Assembly (NCBI RefSeq): GCF_000210295.1
Contig: NC_026743.1
Coordinates: 1,922,001-1,986,000, forward strand
Source: Trypanosoma brucei gambiense DAL972
Taxonomy: Eukaryota; Euglenozoa; Kinetoplastea; Trypanosomatida; Trypanosomatidae
Reading direction: 5' to 3'
DNA: 64,000 bases
Shown here: positions 46,901 to 56,878 of the stretch, piece after piece
Layout: each line of letters begins with the position of its first letter
How positions within the stretch are numbered: the first letter of the stretch is position 1
The notes under the pieces: model-generated
What the model was told of the DNA's origin: nothing
Database searches by the model: none
What the model saw: only the letters and a program-made list of their open reading frames with translations
Position numbers and translations under genes: made by a program

Positions 46901-47956
46901 GTCTTGGCAGACATAGCGGTACTGTTCCCCATTAGCTGCAACGGCAATAAGCGAACAGCTGTCATCGGATGACGTAGCGCAAAATATCCTGGCAAGTTCA
47001 ACACCCGCTCCTCCCGACCACACTGATGTCCGATTGGTTCCCCCCAAAGCCCCCCCTCTGACTGTGGCCAGCTGACTTAGGCCATCGTTCGTTATCCTCC
47101 ACAATGAAATTGTGCTCTCAGAATTCAGGGTAAACAGGAGCTTACGCTTCGCCTCTATGGCGACGTCGCGCAGTGCAGGTCTCTCTTTCGCCCATGTCTG
47201 TTTAATCGCACTGATCAATGAGCTTACGGCTCCCAGAACCGGAACACTACCAAACATTAGTGAACAATTAACGAGCCTAAGTTTCGGAAGGAAAGCTGTG
47301 TCCTCCTTTGCGTACTTAACCTCGTAGAGACACCCATCTGCGCCTGCAGCAAAGATCCTACCCAGCTCTTTGACACCAACAAGCTTTGTAAAGAGCGCCG
47401 GTGCCATCACAGAGAATCCAAGGCTCACCACGTAGAGTTCCGCCTTCTTCAAAGGACCACCTCCAAAAACACATAACCCCAGTAGATGAACTGCTTTTGG
47501 GGTTGACACTGGGAGAACATAGGTGATGTGAGCTTGAAAAACGCCGGCAATGGGTAAGACGGGGGTTCCAACGGCTACGATAAGCTCAGGCACTTCATCG
47601 AAGAGAAAGAAGTCCCTCCCCGTCCCAAAATTCCACAAAAGCAGCTTGTTGTCAATCGTTATCCATGCCCTTGAAAGTTCTGGGAATAGACCAACAGTGG
47701 AATTCGCCCTGAATGTTTTCCACACGGCCTTGACAGCTTCCGGCCAAGTTACCCCCGTTAGTGGAAGAAATGCCGGAAGCGTGGAAGACGTGTCAAATGT
47801 GGTGAGAGCAAATGGGTGGGAAGAGACGTGACCGCATGGCGAAATAGTGTTGTCTTTGCTAATCGCAGCGGAACGGATCTCCGCACTGATAATTTCCTCA
47901 ACTGCTCTCTTTGTGGCGTCCTCTATCCTACTCGGGTTATCATCTCGTACTTCCAT
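43979..47956 (-). CDS. NUP144: Nup155-type nucleoporin, probably Nup144
   Basis: A 1325-residue protein from the ATG at 47956. The N-terminal half is rich in beta strands, as in a beta-propeller, and the C-terminal half is a long alpha solenoid, the design of Nup155/Nup133 scaffold nucleoporins. Its mass is close to 144 kDa by residue count, which fits the T. brucei inner-ring nucleoporin of that name. The frame extends 28 codons upstream but begins there with GTG and lies before the predicted splice site. It should sit in the inner ring of the nuclear pore. No repeats of the FG type are present. Confidence 0.78.
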   Translation of the reverse strand: MEVRDDNPSRIEDATKRAVEEIISAEIRSAAISKDNTISPCGHVSSHPFALTTFDTSSTLPAFLPLTGVTWPEAVKAVWKTFRANSTVGLFPELSRAWITIDNKLLLWNFGTGRDFFLFDEVPELIVAVGTPVLPIAGVFQAHITYVLPVSTPKAVHLLGLCVFGGGPLKKAELYVVSLGFSVMAPALFTKLVGVKELGRIFAAGADGCLYEVKYAKEDTAFLPKLRLVNCSLMFGSVPVLGAVSSLISAIKQTWAKERPALRDVAIEAKRKLLFTLNSESTISLWRITNDGLSQLATVRGGALGGTNRTSVWSGGAGVELARIFCATSSDDSCSLIAVAANGEQYRYVCQDGLWGGADASLSLRESLGSYIPQGREVTVCFASEGISVVCHAEKSEGGYSPDSVTVASSHKGILQPHHNCRDIVAQFEPEATCMTRVDAISEVPVEGGVSPNELCSQVSCSPRQFVFLHRHGVSTFIKLRPVDTLHMIIASSSEQVRDSLLQRLSSIYSASDYCCMLVQIAVGCTNVPVTVDGPYVERGDANASFSPAGKGNGKSQIPLSVEQLGRQLNETPSQEVQRIAREILRSAMAPSWYEGPGPDDGTRHIVVQVSPFASGVLAYISRALYAVWNTALEGVTMRELAVVETALSSVVRLLNSLKRDVWSDKFVQPAVPFQWDKGKVTLVLPPHRSSISSYDIKMLQSALLCSSHTLCERVLQTIKFLKQTAAVPPMAEDGKVTVAQIVSDQSVAHRMARHVGKVVLSSEKGAGYLPQDGVGSVMQLQLECPYFFNSIDVQEYNVRVELERLLSANGENFHAFPEGKMAEWESSVSIMAASLWYSGALLDICQQLRALKKEGTAVKLLLHAACQLDPNNSAFKTYLAEKSGNLNQAVSSAVGSTYQQKLKVLGEVVSTLENAWNTHRSTVDGLLGGPLSSGAIWQIEPTDELAHCYLFDWLCLPRDDAHIKAMLRETLVAAHSPFIEAYLQRNISTLGEQYVRYLRKTKKNHALAIEVCASVVHAPLTGIPREERISYRLRCLAEAKGSAEESKSDQLKSLEQRIGLMEAQLHLSKIICEFINSGHSHLDRRVAVDGRGLMTERQIALEQMEMVENHVLSTVQLLQVAGMFCAYGGAEVQLDVLNAANVTDSSLHAACIDRCFQRKDATVEEIARRVIGKCMRTIASPLCHVVKILEAYAFQRSPEGSTLTVDVLYDCGVEHNVIFSTIAAIFDKRDFLTAPCETFDQSAVTDAFLVHSLAAALHRAVFASHISSVQMYFLGNALNTVREGISKVAIQPGDERSIRALSAAEGLLEQCNLALNRASSRFTF

Positions 47957-48000
47957 CCTTTCTTTGCGCTTACCAACAAAAACCTTAACAAATATCCCGG

Positions 48001-48037
48001 CTAAGAAGACAGCATTAACGAGAAGAGGGGGAAGGTC
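48001..48037 (-). promoter_or_regulatory. Predicted spliced-leader acceptor for the nucleoporin gene
   Basis: A CCTTCCCCCTCTTCTC-like sense tract (about 48037 to 48006) ends in AG at 48002-48001. The leader would be 44 bases to the ATG at 47956. Confidence 0.6.
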
Positions 48038-48154
48038 CACAAAGACTACTCACAGGCGGAGATCCACCCACATACACACAAAAAAGAAGAGCACTCATGC
48101 CGGTCAAAATCTGTAACTTTCGTGTTCCATGTTCTTCCAGCAAATATTAGGGTT

Positions 48155-50902
48155 CTAAAGCAGCCGCTCCAAGGAGACGTCAGTATCCGAGTCGGGTTCG
48201 GGTTCGTTTAGAAATTTCTTGTAGTCAACAGACGATGACAGAAACGAAGGATCACCCGCCAGCCTCTCAGACTTTGCAGTCAGTGAATTCTTGGGATTGC
48301 ACATGTCCTCTCGCTGTGGCGTCCCGGTGGAAGATCCACCGGTCCCGGCAGCGGTCGGGGGCCGCCGACGAGAAAAACGCATGGCCGAGGAAGTTCTTGC
48401 AGCAGGCCCAAGCACCATTGAAGTCGAACCCCTTGATGCAACCCGACCCTCGAGGGCCGCGCCCCGATGGTTGAAAGCCACAACATCACCGGTGGCAGTT
48501 GGTCGCCACCGACGTGACAACCGCGTCGATGAGGATCCTCTGGCACTCAAAATCGAACGTCTGGAAGTCGCCACCGGCGAACATGACTGACAACTGGTGC
48601 CGTCTGTTGAAGGTGGGGCGTGGGCAAACAGAGCATCGGAGGCAATACCACTTGCCGATGATCTGTGCAACATTGGTGCTGTCGAAGACGCTCGTTCAAC
48701 TGATGTTGAAGCCCTAGAGCTCATTGGCATCGGCCCCACAAAGGCACCACTGGCACTTTTACCCTGCTGGAGGGGGACGGGTGCCTTAGCGGCGGCAGCG
48801 GCATCAGTTGGCGAACATCTATATAGCACACGCGCAGGTGGAGAACTTCTGCCAACAGGAACCGAGGCCCTGGTAGTGGGAACCTGTGGTGCCGTGCGAG
48901 GTCCTGCAGCTGACGATAGTCGATTGGGAAGAGGTGATTGACCCGCCATCACTGATGAGTACCGGCTCGGCACGCGAAGTGGCGGAGGCGGCCTTCCGCC
49001 TGGTGTTGGGGCCCTGGACGCCAGCTGCTGGGGCGCTACCGATTCAGAGGTGTGTACTGTTGACACGTTGGCCGCGTTCAAGTGCTCAACGGTGGTGGCG
49101 CCTTGGCCACTCGGCTCCACGTTTGGTGCCACTGTCTCGTTTTCCGCGATGGTTGGGGCACCAGGAACATGATCCTGCAACACGGGTGATTCTCCACCGT
49201 TCACTTCTGACGGGTGTACTGTAGAAGCAAGACCACCACTGGCGGTTGTTGGGGACTTGTATCGCACACGCGCAGGTGGAGAACTTCTGCCAACAGGAAC
49301 CGAGGCCCTGGTAGTGGGAACCTGTGGTGCCGTGCGAGGTCCTGCAGCTGACGATAGTCGATTGGGAAGAGGTGATTGACCCGCCATCACTGATGAGTAC
49401 CGGCTCGGCACGCGAAGAGGCGGAGGCGGCCTTCCGCCTGGTGTTGGGGCCCTGGACGCCAGCTGCTGGGGCGCTACCGATTCAGAGGTGTGTACTGTTG
49501 ACACGTTGGCCGCGTTCAAGTGCTCAACGGTGGTGGCGCCTTGGCCACTCGGCTCCACGTTTGGTGCCACTGTCTCGTTTTCCGCGATGGTTGGGGCACC
49601 AGGAACATGATCCTGCAGCACCGGTGATTCTCCAGCGTTCACTTCTAGTCTGACAACAGGTGCATGGTCCGCAGTCGTTAAGGGGCGCTGACGTAGTTCA
49701 CGTACGGCCGGGGATCTCCTCCCACCTGAGGTTGAGGCCCTAGAAACTAGAACCCTTGGCGTTAAGCGGTTGTCCACGTGTGGAGTTGACGAACTTGGAG
49801 CGGGAGGATCGGCAACACTCGGGTTACCTTCCACAAGTTCTTCGACAATGGGCACCAGACTCCTACCATTGTCTGATGCAGCAGAGACTAAAAGTTGCGA
49901 GCTTGAAAGACTGTTTGCAGCACCTGGAGGCGGCCTACTAAGCATCGTAACACCGGTAGCGGCATCGGTCAATGATAATGTGCACGAATCCTGGAGAACT
50001 GACGAATCTTTTTCTAAGGAGTTAGAAACCACTGAGACCTGCGTCTGACTGGTCACGCGTGTTCGAGTGTTCGCCTTCATCCGGCTGGAGGTAGGCTGTT
50101 GGGTAGCGAAGACTGATGATTGCCGACGTAACACCCGCACCGCCGGGGGCCCTCTATCACGTGGGGTTGAAACCGCGGGGGCCTCGGTGTGCGCTACCTC
50201 GCGATTGTCCGCGCTTGCAGCCCCGATGTCGGGTCCGAAAGCATTTTCGTCAATAGAGACAGCTTGAGGGGAGCCTGAAAACAGCCTAGGAGTCACGGCA
50301 TTCGTTGAAAACAGGGTTTCCTGTGAAACTTCACTTCTGTCTTTATCGTCCGTTTCGTCCGTTGTCTCTCTCTCCGAAGCAATATCTGCGTACGTATTGG
50401 CAAAGCTTTGTTGTATCAGAGACGTATTCGGTGTTTGACCATCCTGAAGCGTAAGTGTGAGCGCGCTCTGAGTAACTTCCGGAAGTTGCTTATCCTCCCC
50501 GGCGGTGCTTGCCGCCGTCTCATAATGAAAAGAGTTCATGTACGGCATGAGACTTCCGTTGGCATGGATTGACGAACCCCCATGCCCCCTTTCTGGGTAA
50601 AAGGAATCGTTTGGGCCATTGTCGCCGACAAAGTAGCCGCGCTCGGTGTTCACGCTTGCGTCCACTAACAATTTAGCGTTTTCTGGTGCTTCGCTACTTA
50701 TGAAGATAAGTGGCACATCACAGCCACGTCGCAAGTATATTAACTTGTGCACGCATCTGAGGGTCCTCGTGTCGCCAAAAAAAACGTCAGTTATGGACCC
50801 GTGATTACCCCGAATACGGAGTACGTTCTGGTGGAGCTCCACTTGAAGGTCACAAAGCGGGAACTCGGCCAAGCGGGTGCGTGACATGAAGGTGAGGAAA
50901 AC
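48155..50902 (-). CDS. LRR protein, C-terminal part on the left contig
   Basis: Open from the gap edge at 50902 to a stop at 48155. The first 500 residues' worth of this part also occurs on the other side of the gap. It begins inside a compact region (near RLAEFPLCDLQVEL) and runs into a long Ser/Pro/Arg/Thr-rich repetitive tail with recurring GGRxxPPxRV-like units, two of which form a 438-base tandem repeat. It ends with an acidic SDTDVSLERLL. I read it as the C terminus of the same gene as the entry to its right, not a second gene, because its beginning is cut by the gap rather than by a start codon. Confidence 0.7.
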   Translation of the reverse strand, partial: VFLTFMSRTRLAEFPLCDLQVELHQNVLRIRGNHGSITDVFFGDTRTLRCVHKLIYLRRGCDVPLIFISSEAPENAKLLVDASVNTERGYFVGDNGPNDSFYPERGHGGSSIHANGSLMPYMNSFHYETAASTAGEDKQLPEVTQSALTLTLQDGQTPNTSLIQQSFANTYADIASERETTDETDDKDRSEVSQETLFSTNAVTPRLFSGSPQAVSIDENAFGPDIGAASADNREVAHTEAPAVSTPRDRGPPAVRVLRRQSSVFATQQPTSSRMKANTRTRVTSQTQVSVVSNSLEKDSSVLQDSCTLSLTDAATGVTMLSRPPPGAANSLSSSQLLVSAASDNGRSLVPIVEELVEGNPSVADPPAPSSSTPHVDNRLTPRVLVSRASTSGGRRSPAVRELRQRPLTTADHAPVVRLEVNAGESPVLQDHVPGAPTIAENETVAPNVEPSGQGATTVEHLNAANVSTVHTSESVAPQQLASRAPTPGGRPPPPLRVPSRYSSVMAGQSPLPNRLSSAAGPRTAPQVPTTRASVPVGRSSPPARVRYKSPTTASGGLASTVHPSEVNGGESPVLQDHVPGAPTIAENETVAPNVEPSGQGATTVEHLNAANVSTVHTSESVAPQQLASRAPTPGGRPPPPLRVPSRYSSVMAGQSPLPNRLSSAAGPRTAPQVPTTRASVPVGRSSPPARVLYRCSPTDAAAAAKAPVPLQQGKSASGAFVGPMPMSSRASTSVERASSTAPMLHRSSASGIASDALFAHAPPSTDGTSCQSCSPVATSRRSILSARGSSSTRLSRRWRPTATGDVVAFNHRGAALEGRVASRGSTSMVLGPAARTSSAMRFSRRRPPTAAGTGGSSTGTPQREDMCNPKNSLTAKSERLAGDPSFLSSSVDYKKFLNEPEPDSDTDVSLERLL
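48826..49643. repeat. Tandem 438-bp coding repeat (two units)
   Basis: The segments 48826-49205 and 49264-49643 are nearly identical with a period of exactly 438 bases (146 codons), so the reading frame is kept. The copy right of the gap has one such unit only (from 51441). Confidence 0.9.
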
Positions 50903-51002
50903 NNNNNNNNNNNNNNNNNNNNNNNNNNNNNNNNNNNNNNNNNNNNNNNNNNNNNNNNNNNNNNNNNNNNNNNNNNNNNNNNNNNNNNNNNNNNNNNNNN
51001 NN
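50903..51002. other. Assembly gap of 100 N
   Basis: Exactly 100 undefined bases, the conventional placeholder for a gap of unknown size. Sequence on its left (48388-50902) is repeated on its right (51003-53079) apart from one 438-base repeat unit. Confidence 0.98.
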
Positions 51003-53940
51003 AGGAAGTTCTTGCAGCAGGCCCAAGCACCATTGAAGTCGAACCCCTTGATGCAACCCGACCCTCGAGGGCCGCGCCCCGATGGTTGAAAGCCACAACA
51101 TCACCGGTGGCAGTTGGTCGCCACCGACGTGACAACCGCGTCGATGAGGATCCTCTGGCACTCAAAATCGAACGTCTGGAAGTCGCCACCGGCGAACATG
51201 ACTGACAACTGGTGCCGTCTGTTGAAGGTGGGGCGTGAGCAAACAGAGCATCGGAGGCAATACCACTTGCCGATGATCTGTGCAATATTGGTGCTGTCGA
51301 AGACGCTCGTTCAACTGATGTTGAAGCCCTAGAGCTCATTGGCATCGGCCCCACAAAGGCACCACTGGCACTTTTACCCTGCTGGAGGGGGACGGGTGCC
51401 TTAGCGGCGGCAGCGGCATCAGTTGGCGAACATCTATATAGCACACGCGCAGGTGGAGAACTTCTGCCAACAGGAACCGAGGCCCTGGTAGTGGGAACCT
51501 GTGGTGCCGTGCGAGGTCCTGCAGCTGACGATAGTCGATTGGGAAGAGGTGATTGACCCGCCATCACTGATGAGTACCGGCTCGGCACGCGAAGTGGCGG
51601 AGGCGGCCTTCCGCCTGGTGTTGGGGCCCTGGACGCCAGCTGCTGGGGCGCTACCGATTCAGAGGTGTGTACTGTTGACACGTTGGCCGCGTTCAAGTGC
51701 TCAACGGTGGTGGCGCCTTGGCCACTCGGCTCCACGTTTGGTGCCACTGTCTCGTTTTCCGCGATGGTTGGGGCACCAGGAACATGATCCTGCAGCACCG
51801 GTGATTCTCCAGCGTTCACTTCTAGTCTGACAACAGGTGCATGGTCCGCAGTCGTTAAGGGGCGCTGACGTAGTTCACGTACGGCCGGGGATCTCCTCCC
51901 ACCTGAGGTTGAGGCCCTAGAAACTAGAACCCTTGGCGTTAAGCGGTTGTCCACGTGTGGAGTTGACGAACTTGGAGCGGGAGGATCGGCAACACTCGGG
52001 TTACCTTCCACAAGTTCTTCGACAATGGGCACCAGACTCCTACCATTGTCTGATGCAGCAGAGACTAAAAGTTGCGAGCTTGAAAGACTGTTTGCAGCAC
52101 CTGGAGGCGGCCTACTAAGCATCGTAACACCGGTAGCGGCATCGGTCAATGATAATGTGCACGAATCCTGGAGAACTGACGAATCTTTTTCTAAGGAGTT
52201 AGAAACCACTGAGACCTGCGTCTGACTGGTCACGCGTGTTCGAGTGTTCGCCTTCATCCGGCTGGAGGTAGGCTGTTGGGTAGCGAAGACTGATGATTGC
52301 CGACGTAACACCCGCACCGCCGGGGGCCCTCTATCACGTGGGGTTGAAACCGCGGGGGCCTCGGTGTGCGCTACCTCGCGATTGTCCGCGCTTGCAGCCC
52401 CGATGTCGGGTCCGAAAGCATTTTCGTCAATAGAGACAGCTTGAGGGGAGCCTGAAAACAGCCTAGGAGTCACGGCATTCGTTGAAAACAGGGTTTCCTG
52501 TGAAACTTCACTTCTGTCTTTATCGTCCGTTTCGTCCGTTGTCTCTCTCTCCGAAGCAATATCTGCGTACGTATTGGCAAAGCTTTGTTGTATCAGAGAC
52601 GTATTCGGTGTTTGACCATCCTGAAGCGTAAGTGTGAGCGCGCTCTGAGTAACTTCCGGAAGTTGCTTATCCTCCCCGGCGGTGCTTGCCGCCGTCTCAT
52701 AATGAAAAGAGTTCATGTACGGCATGAGACTTCCGTTGGCATGGATTGACGAACCCCCATGCCCCCTTTCTGGGTAAAAGGAATCGTTTGGGCCATTGTC
52801 GCCGACAAAGTAGCCGCGCTCGGTGTTCACGCTTGCGTCCACTAACAATTTAGCGTTTTCTGGTGCTTCGCTACTTATGAAGATAAGTGGCACATCACAG
52901 CCACGTCGCAAGTATATTAACTTGTGCACGCATCTGAGGGTCCTCGTGTCGCCAAAAAAAACGTCAGTTATGGACCCGTGATTACCCCGAATACGGAGTA
53001 CGTTCTGGTGGAGCTCCACTTGAAGGTCACAAAGCGGGAACTCGGCCAAGCGGGTGCGTGACATGAAGGTGAGGAAAACCAACGAGGCTCTTTCGAACAT
53101 GAGGGCACCCTGGACACAACCACTGCTCTCTTCATGCGTCGACGTCGTAACGTTGGTGGTTAACCGAATGTTCTCGGTAAATAAGATACTATGGGCACAG
53201 CGGAGCTCAGCTGCAGACAGGCTGTCTGTGCGGCTCATCTCAACGTCGTCCACCTTGTGCTGCTGCTGCTGCTGCTGAGACTTCAGTTCCTTCTTTGCCT
53301 CATAAAGCAACTCTTCAAGATGTTTCACGCGCTCTGTCATGCGTTCATACTCCATGGTACTAAAGCACTGTGAATTTTCCACGCTAGTTTGGTTGGGTGG
53401 CACTCTGATTATTACTGACTCCCTGCGTTCCTCCAAGGCATGATCAATGGTTTTGAAGGTGCCCCGCTGGGCCGGTGACTTCCTGCGAGCTTTCTTACAT
53501 GCCTCAATGATTTGGAGATACTCCTCTTGTGAGCGAACCCCAACCTCCAGTTTCCAGCCATAACTTACGGCCAGTGCTGCATGGTAACCCATAGCCCGCG
53601 CCGTGTCATATTCCTGAGTTGTAACGGGCACGCCATCGATGGTAGTGACCGAAAATCCAACTGCGAGGAGCACCATTACGCGGTGAAGTGGGTGGGCTGC
53701 GATGGGATTCCCCTCCAGGTCAATAACAAGCAGCGACGGCTGCCTGGTTAGACCCATGAAACTCTCAATCATGTTGTTTTCAAGCCGTAGCTCGAGCAAT
53801 TTGGGGTGCGTGCCGAAGTGCTCAAAGTTTTGGAGGCAGTTGTCACGGAGGTCAATCGAAACGTAGTCATACCCTTGGTCTTTGATACCCCAGAAGGTGG
53901 TTATTTTCTCACCACGGGCATCCAGACGCGACCCGCTCAT
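51003..53940 (-). CDS. Leucine-rich-repeat and coiled-coil protein, N-terminal part on the right contig
   Basis: Starts at the ATG at 53940 (MSGSRLDARGEK). Residues about 24-100 hold leucine-rich repeats (IDLRDNCLQNF, LELRLENNMIE, LVIDLEGNPI). A coiled coil with a short Gln run follows (about 197-230; the CTG run at 53263-53277), then a compact beta-rich segment and the Ser/Pro-rich repetitive tail, which enters the gap before a stop. LRR plus coiled coil plus disordered tail is a frequent design in trypanosome cytoskeletal proteins, but I do not recognise this one. The complete protein is likely about 1060-1210 residues depending on repeat number. Confidence 0.7.
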
Positions 53941-54926
53941 TGCAGCTATATCACACAATCAAGCAAAAGAATGGAGAGCAGAAGCAAACAAAGGGTCTAT
54001 TGTTTACCGGCACATATAACCGCGTCGGCGACGCAATGAACCGATCGGCCTATCCCGTGCAAAATAAAGAGAAGGTAGCGTGTATGCGTGTGAGGGTAGC
54101 AAGCTGGTAATTAGCTATCAACAACTCTCCTACCGCAAACCGTAACAGTGCTTGTTCTTGTCATGAGGCTGGTAACGCGACACACTAAATGACGATACCA
54201 GTCACCTTTTGCAGGTCACAGTCTCCCGTACAACCTCCTGCCGCCTCCGCTTCATCCCATCGAACACAGGGCGGTAGTACAGTTGCTGCGTTACTTCGTG
54301 ACAATTTGGCCTTCCCTCATCGTGCCGCCGCAAGGTACGTCTCCGTCACACACTAACCGAAGACAAGCGTCGTCACAAAGAGGACGTGGGTGTGTTGACA
54401 CCGCCTCCACTACATGCGTATGGACTTCCGGTACACCTACAATGGCTACTGCTTCCAAAACTCAGCTAATTCACCTCAGAGGCAGGGCTATCAGTAAAAG
54501 ATTCGCATTTAGGTCATTCTACCCTGGTTCAATTTTACAAAAATGTTAGAATCTGGAATGGACCAGAGCGTAGTATCATAAAGGGTGCAGCAAGGGGGGG
54601 AAGGCGCTGAAAAACACATCTCCTGCACGATCGTAAGTGGGTACGGCTAATATGGCGACCTCTCACCCTTCACGCAGAGCTGAGAACAAACATATATCCT
54701 CCTTATGTAGTTTTTAATATCCTCCTCTTCCTTCCTCTTCTCTTAAGTGGTTTAGCGCTCTCTTCACAAGATCAAAATAAAACAAAAACAAAATAAAAAA
54801 AAAGTATTCCGTAGAGGCACGAGTTCAGAATATGCCTACCAAGATCTATCCACTACGAGGCAACAGCGCTTGACGCGTAAGGACGACCTCCTCCCACTAC
54901 AACGTATCTGTGCCGCACGCCACCTC
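53941..54926. other. Intergenic region of 1 kb (no gene seen)
   Basis: Leader of the LRR gene and CCT-theta 3' UTR, with A-rich runs near 54775-54805. No supported gene. Confidence 0.5.
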
Positions 54927-56540
54927 TTAATCATCATCTCTTGCCTGATCCGGACGATTTTTCGGACCGCCAGCTTGCTTGGCAACGATAATTTGGTTCA
55001 CTTGAAGCACCGTCAGAACAGCTTCCGTTGCCAGATTAATTGCCCAGTATTTTGTTAGATACGGCTCAACAATACCAGCCTCCAGGGAGTCGATTGTGGT
55101 GCCATCCTCTACACCAACCCCATTGTGCACCTTGCCGGCGTTGTGGTCAATCTCGAGCTGAGTTACAACATCTGTTCCATTAAAACCACTAACTTCTGCT
55201 AGTGTACGGGCCACTACCTCGAAACTGGAAGCAAATTTGTGAATAGCGTACTGGTCAAGACCAGGACTTGTCTCGGCGAACAACTTCAGCTTTCTTTGGA
55301 GTTCCATCTCGACGGCCCCCGCACCGGCTACGAGGCGCTTGTCCTTGGTAAGGGCCTTGAAAACGTTGACGCCGTCGTCAATGGCCCGTTCAACATCGTC
55401 AAGAACGTTTTTCGTTGCTCCACGGACGACAATAGTGGACAACTTGGAATCGTCTTTGTCTTGGACAAACGATATGATGTTCTTGCCACCGGCATCCGTC
55501 ACGTCCACGTTATCACACGATCCAATATCCTCCACTGTTGGGGTGTCCAGGCGAGAAAGAGTCCGCGCTCCCACTGCCGCACAGAGCCGACGGAGCTCGA
55601 ATTTGGACGGGACCTTCACAGCCATTATGCCGTACCGATTGAGGTAGTGAAGGGCGAGGTCACCAAATGTTGAGTTTGAAACGATGACGTTGACACCTGT
55701 CTTGTGAATGTTGGTGATGATCTCTTCCATCGCCTCCTCCTCTTTTCTCGAGAACTGGAGAAGCTCGTCTGCTGTTTCGATCAATGCTGTCCCTTTCGTT
55801 TCGGTTGATGGCACATCTACTGCACAAGCGTATACGGCAATTTTCGCCTTCTTCTGGTGACGTACAACACCCTCAGGGTTTCGTGCAATCACAAATCCAC
55901 GCACGTTCCGGGATCCCAACACACAGTCGCCGTCTAGCTTCGCCACGCGCACGTTGTCAACATTGAAGGACCGAGTGTTTGTGGGGCACGCATTGATGCA
56001 GGCTTCAACCACCAGGTTCGCCAAGAATGAGTCGTGTCCGTACTGCTTTGAGGCGATGGCCGTGCGAATTGGCGCCATCACCTGCTCCTTGAGGAGTACA
56101 TCGTCCACCGTTCCCACCGTCAGGGTTTCAAGGATCTCCAGACTCTTGTTTCCAGCCTTCTTGTACCCCTCCACAATTTCACTTGGATGGAGGCCCATGC
56201 GTACAAGCGACTCCGCCTGGGAAAGGAGCTCGCCAGCCAAAGAGACAACAAAGTTTGTCCCATCACCAACTTCCTCCTGCATGGCGTTAGAAGCCTGAAC
56301 CAACAACTTCGCAGCGGGATGCTCAACTTCAAGCTCACGGAGGATGGTAGCAGCGTCGTGGGTTACAAATAGTTTGTTGAGGTGATTAATAACCATCTTG
56401 CACAGCCCGTAGGGTCCCATAGAACTGCGAGTTATCTTGGCAAGTTCACGGCAGGCGTCGATGTTCTTAATGACGGGGTCATCGACAAAGGTTGACCCAT
56501 CCTTAAGCATGGACGCAGGACCAGTTTGCATGAACGACAT
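54927..56540 (-). CDS. CCT8: T-complex protein 1, theta subunit (CCT8)
   Basis: A 537-residue group II chaperonin subunit of usual length. It has MGPYGLCKMV (41-50), VTHDAATIL (59-67), the ATP-binding GDGTN (92-96) and the later apical and equatorial signatures, ending with a hydrophilic tail. Its N-terminal region (ASMLKDGSTFVDD) is typical of theta subunits. It folds actin and tubulin as one of eight subunits of the cytosolic CCT ring. Confidence 0.96.
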   Translation of the reverse strand: MSFMQTGPASMLKDGSTFVDDPVIKNIDACRELAKITRSSMGPYGLCKMVINHLNKLFVTHDAATILRELEVEHPAAKLLVQASNAMQEEVGDGTNFVVSLAGELLSQAESLVRMGLHPSEIVEGYKKAGNKSLEILETLTVGTVDDVLLKEQVMAPIRTAIASKQYGHDSFLANLVVEACINACPTNTRSFNVDNVRVAKLDGDCVLGSRNVRGFVIARNPEGVVRHQKKAKIAVYACAVDVPSTETKGTALIETADELLQFSRKEEEAMEEIITNIHKTGVNVIVSNSTFGDLALHYLNRYGIMAVKVPSKFELRRLCAAVGARTLSRLDTPTVEDIGSCDNVDVTDAGGKNIISFVQDKDDSKLSTIVVRGATKNVLDDVERAIDDGVNVFKALTKDKRLVAGAGAVEMELQRKLKLFAETSPGLDQYAIHKFASSFEVVARTLAEVSGFNGTDVVTQLEIDHNAGKVHNGVGVEDGTTIDSLEAGIVEPYLTKYWAINLATEAVLTVLQVNQIIVAKQAGGPKNRPDQARDDD

Positions 56541-56878
56541 CTTTAACGGAGCGGTTAAATGCGGCTGATTCCTCTGGAGAAGGCTGTGTGGATTATTAAA
56601 CCAATGATTAAAACTTCAAAAGAAAAAAGACATAAAAAGGCAAACAAAGAGATATGAAGTTAGTTGGTGAGGAAAGGAGGGGTCGAAACCCCCATCCATG
56701 GCAGAATAGTTTAAAGGGGGAAACAGTCAGTGCTGGTTCCGGCTTCACACACCGTTCCTACGTTTCGTTAATTGGTACTTTAAATTTACCCAAGCGTACC
56801 CCCTTCTTATTATCCTCACTAGTGTTCGTCGCTGCATTGGGTGTGAATGTATGGACACGCGGTTCCAGTCAATCCACC
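56541..56878. other. Intergenic region (no gene seen)
   Basis: Short spacer with the CCT-theta leader and the 3' UTR of the L1-fold gene. No gene is supported. Confidence 0.5.

Noticed and set aside
48155..50887. A separate 910-codon gene starting at an internal Met
   Set aside because: The Met is inside the LRR protein in the other contig, and the frame remains open up to the gap; it is better read as the C-terminal part of one gene.
53263..53277. CTG repeat as a disease-type or regulatory microsatellite
   Set aside because: It is short and encodes a Gln run in the coiled coil of the LRR protein.
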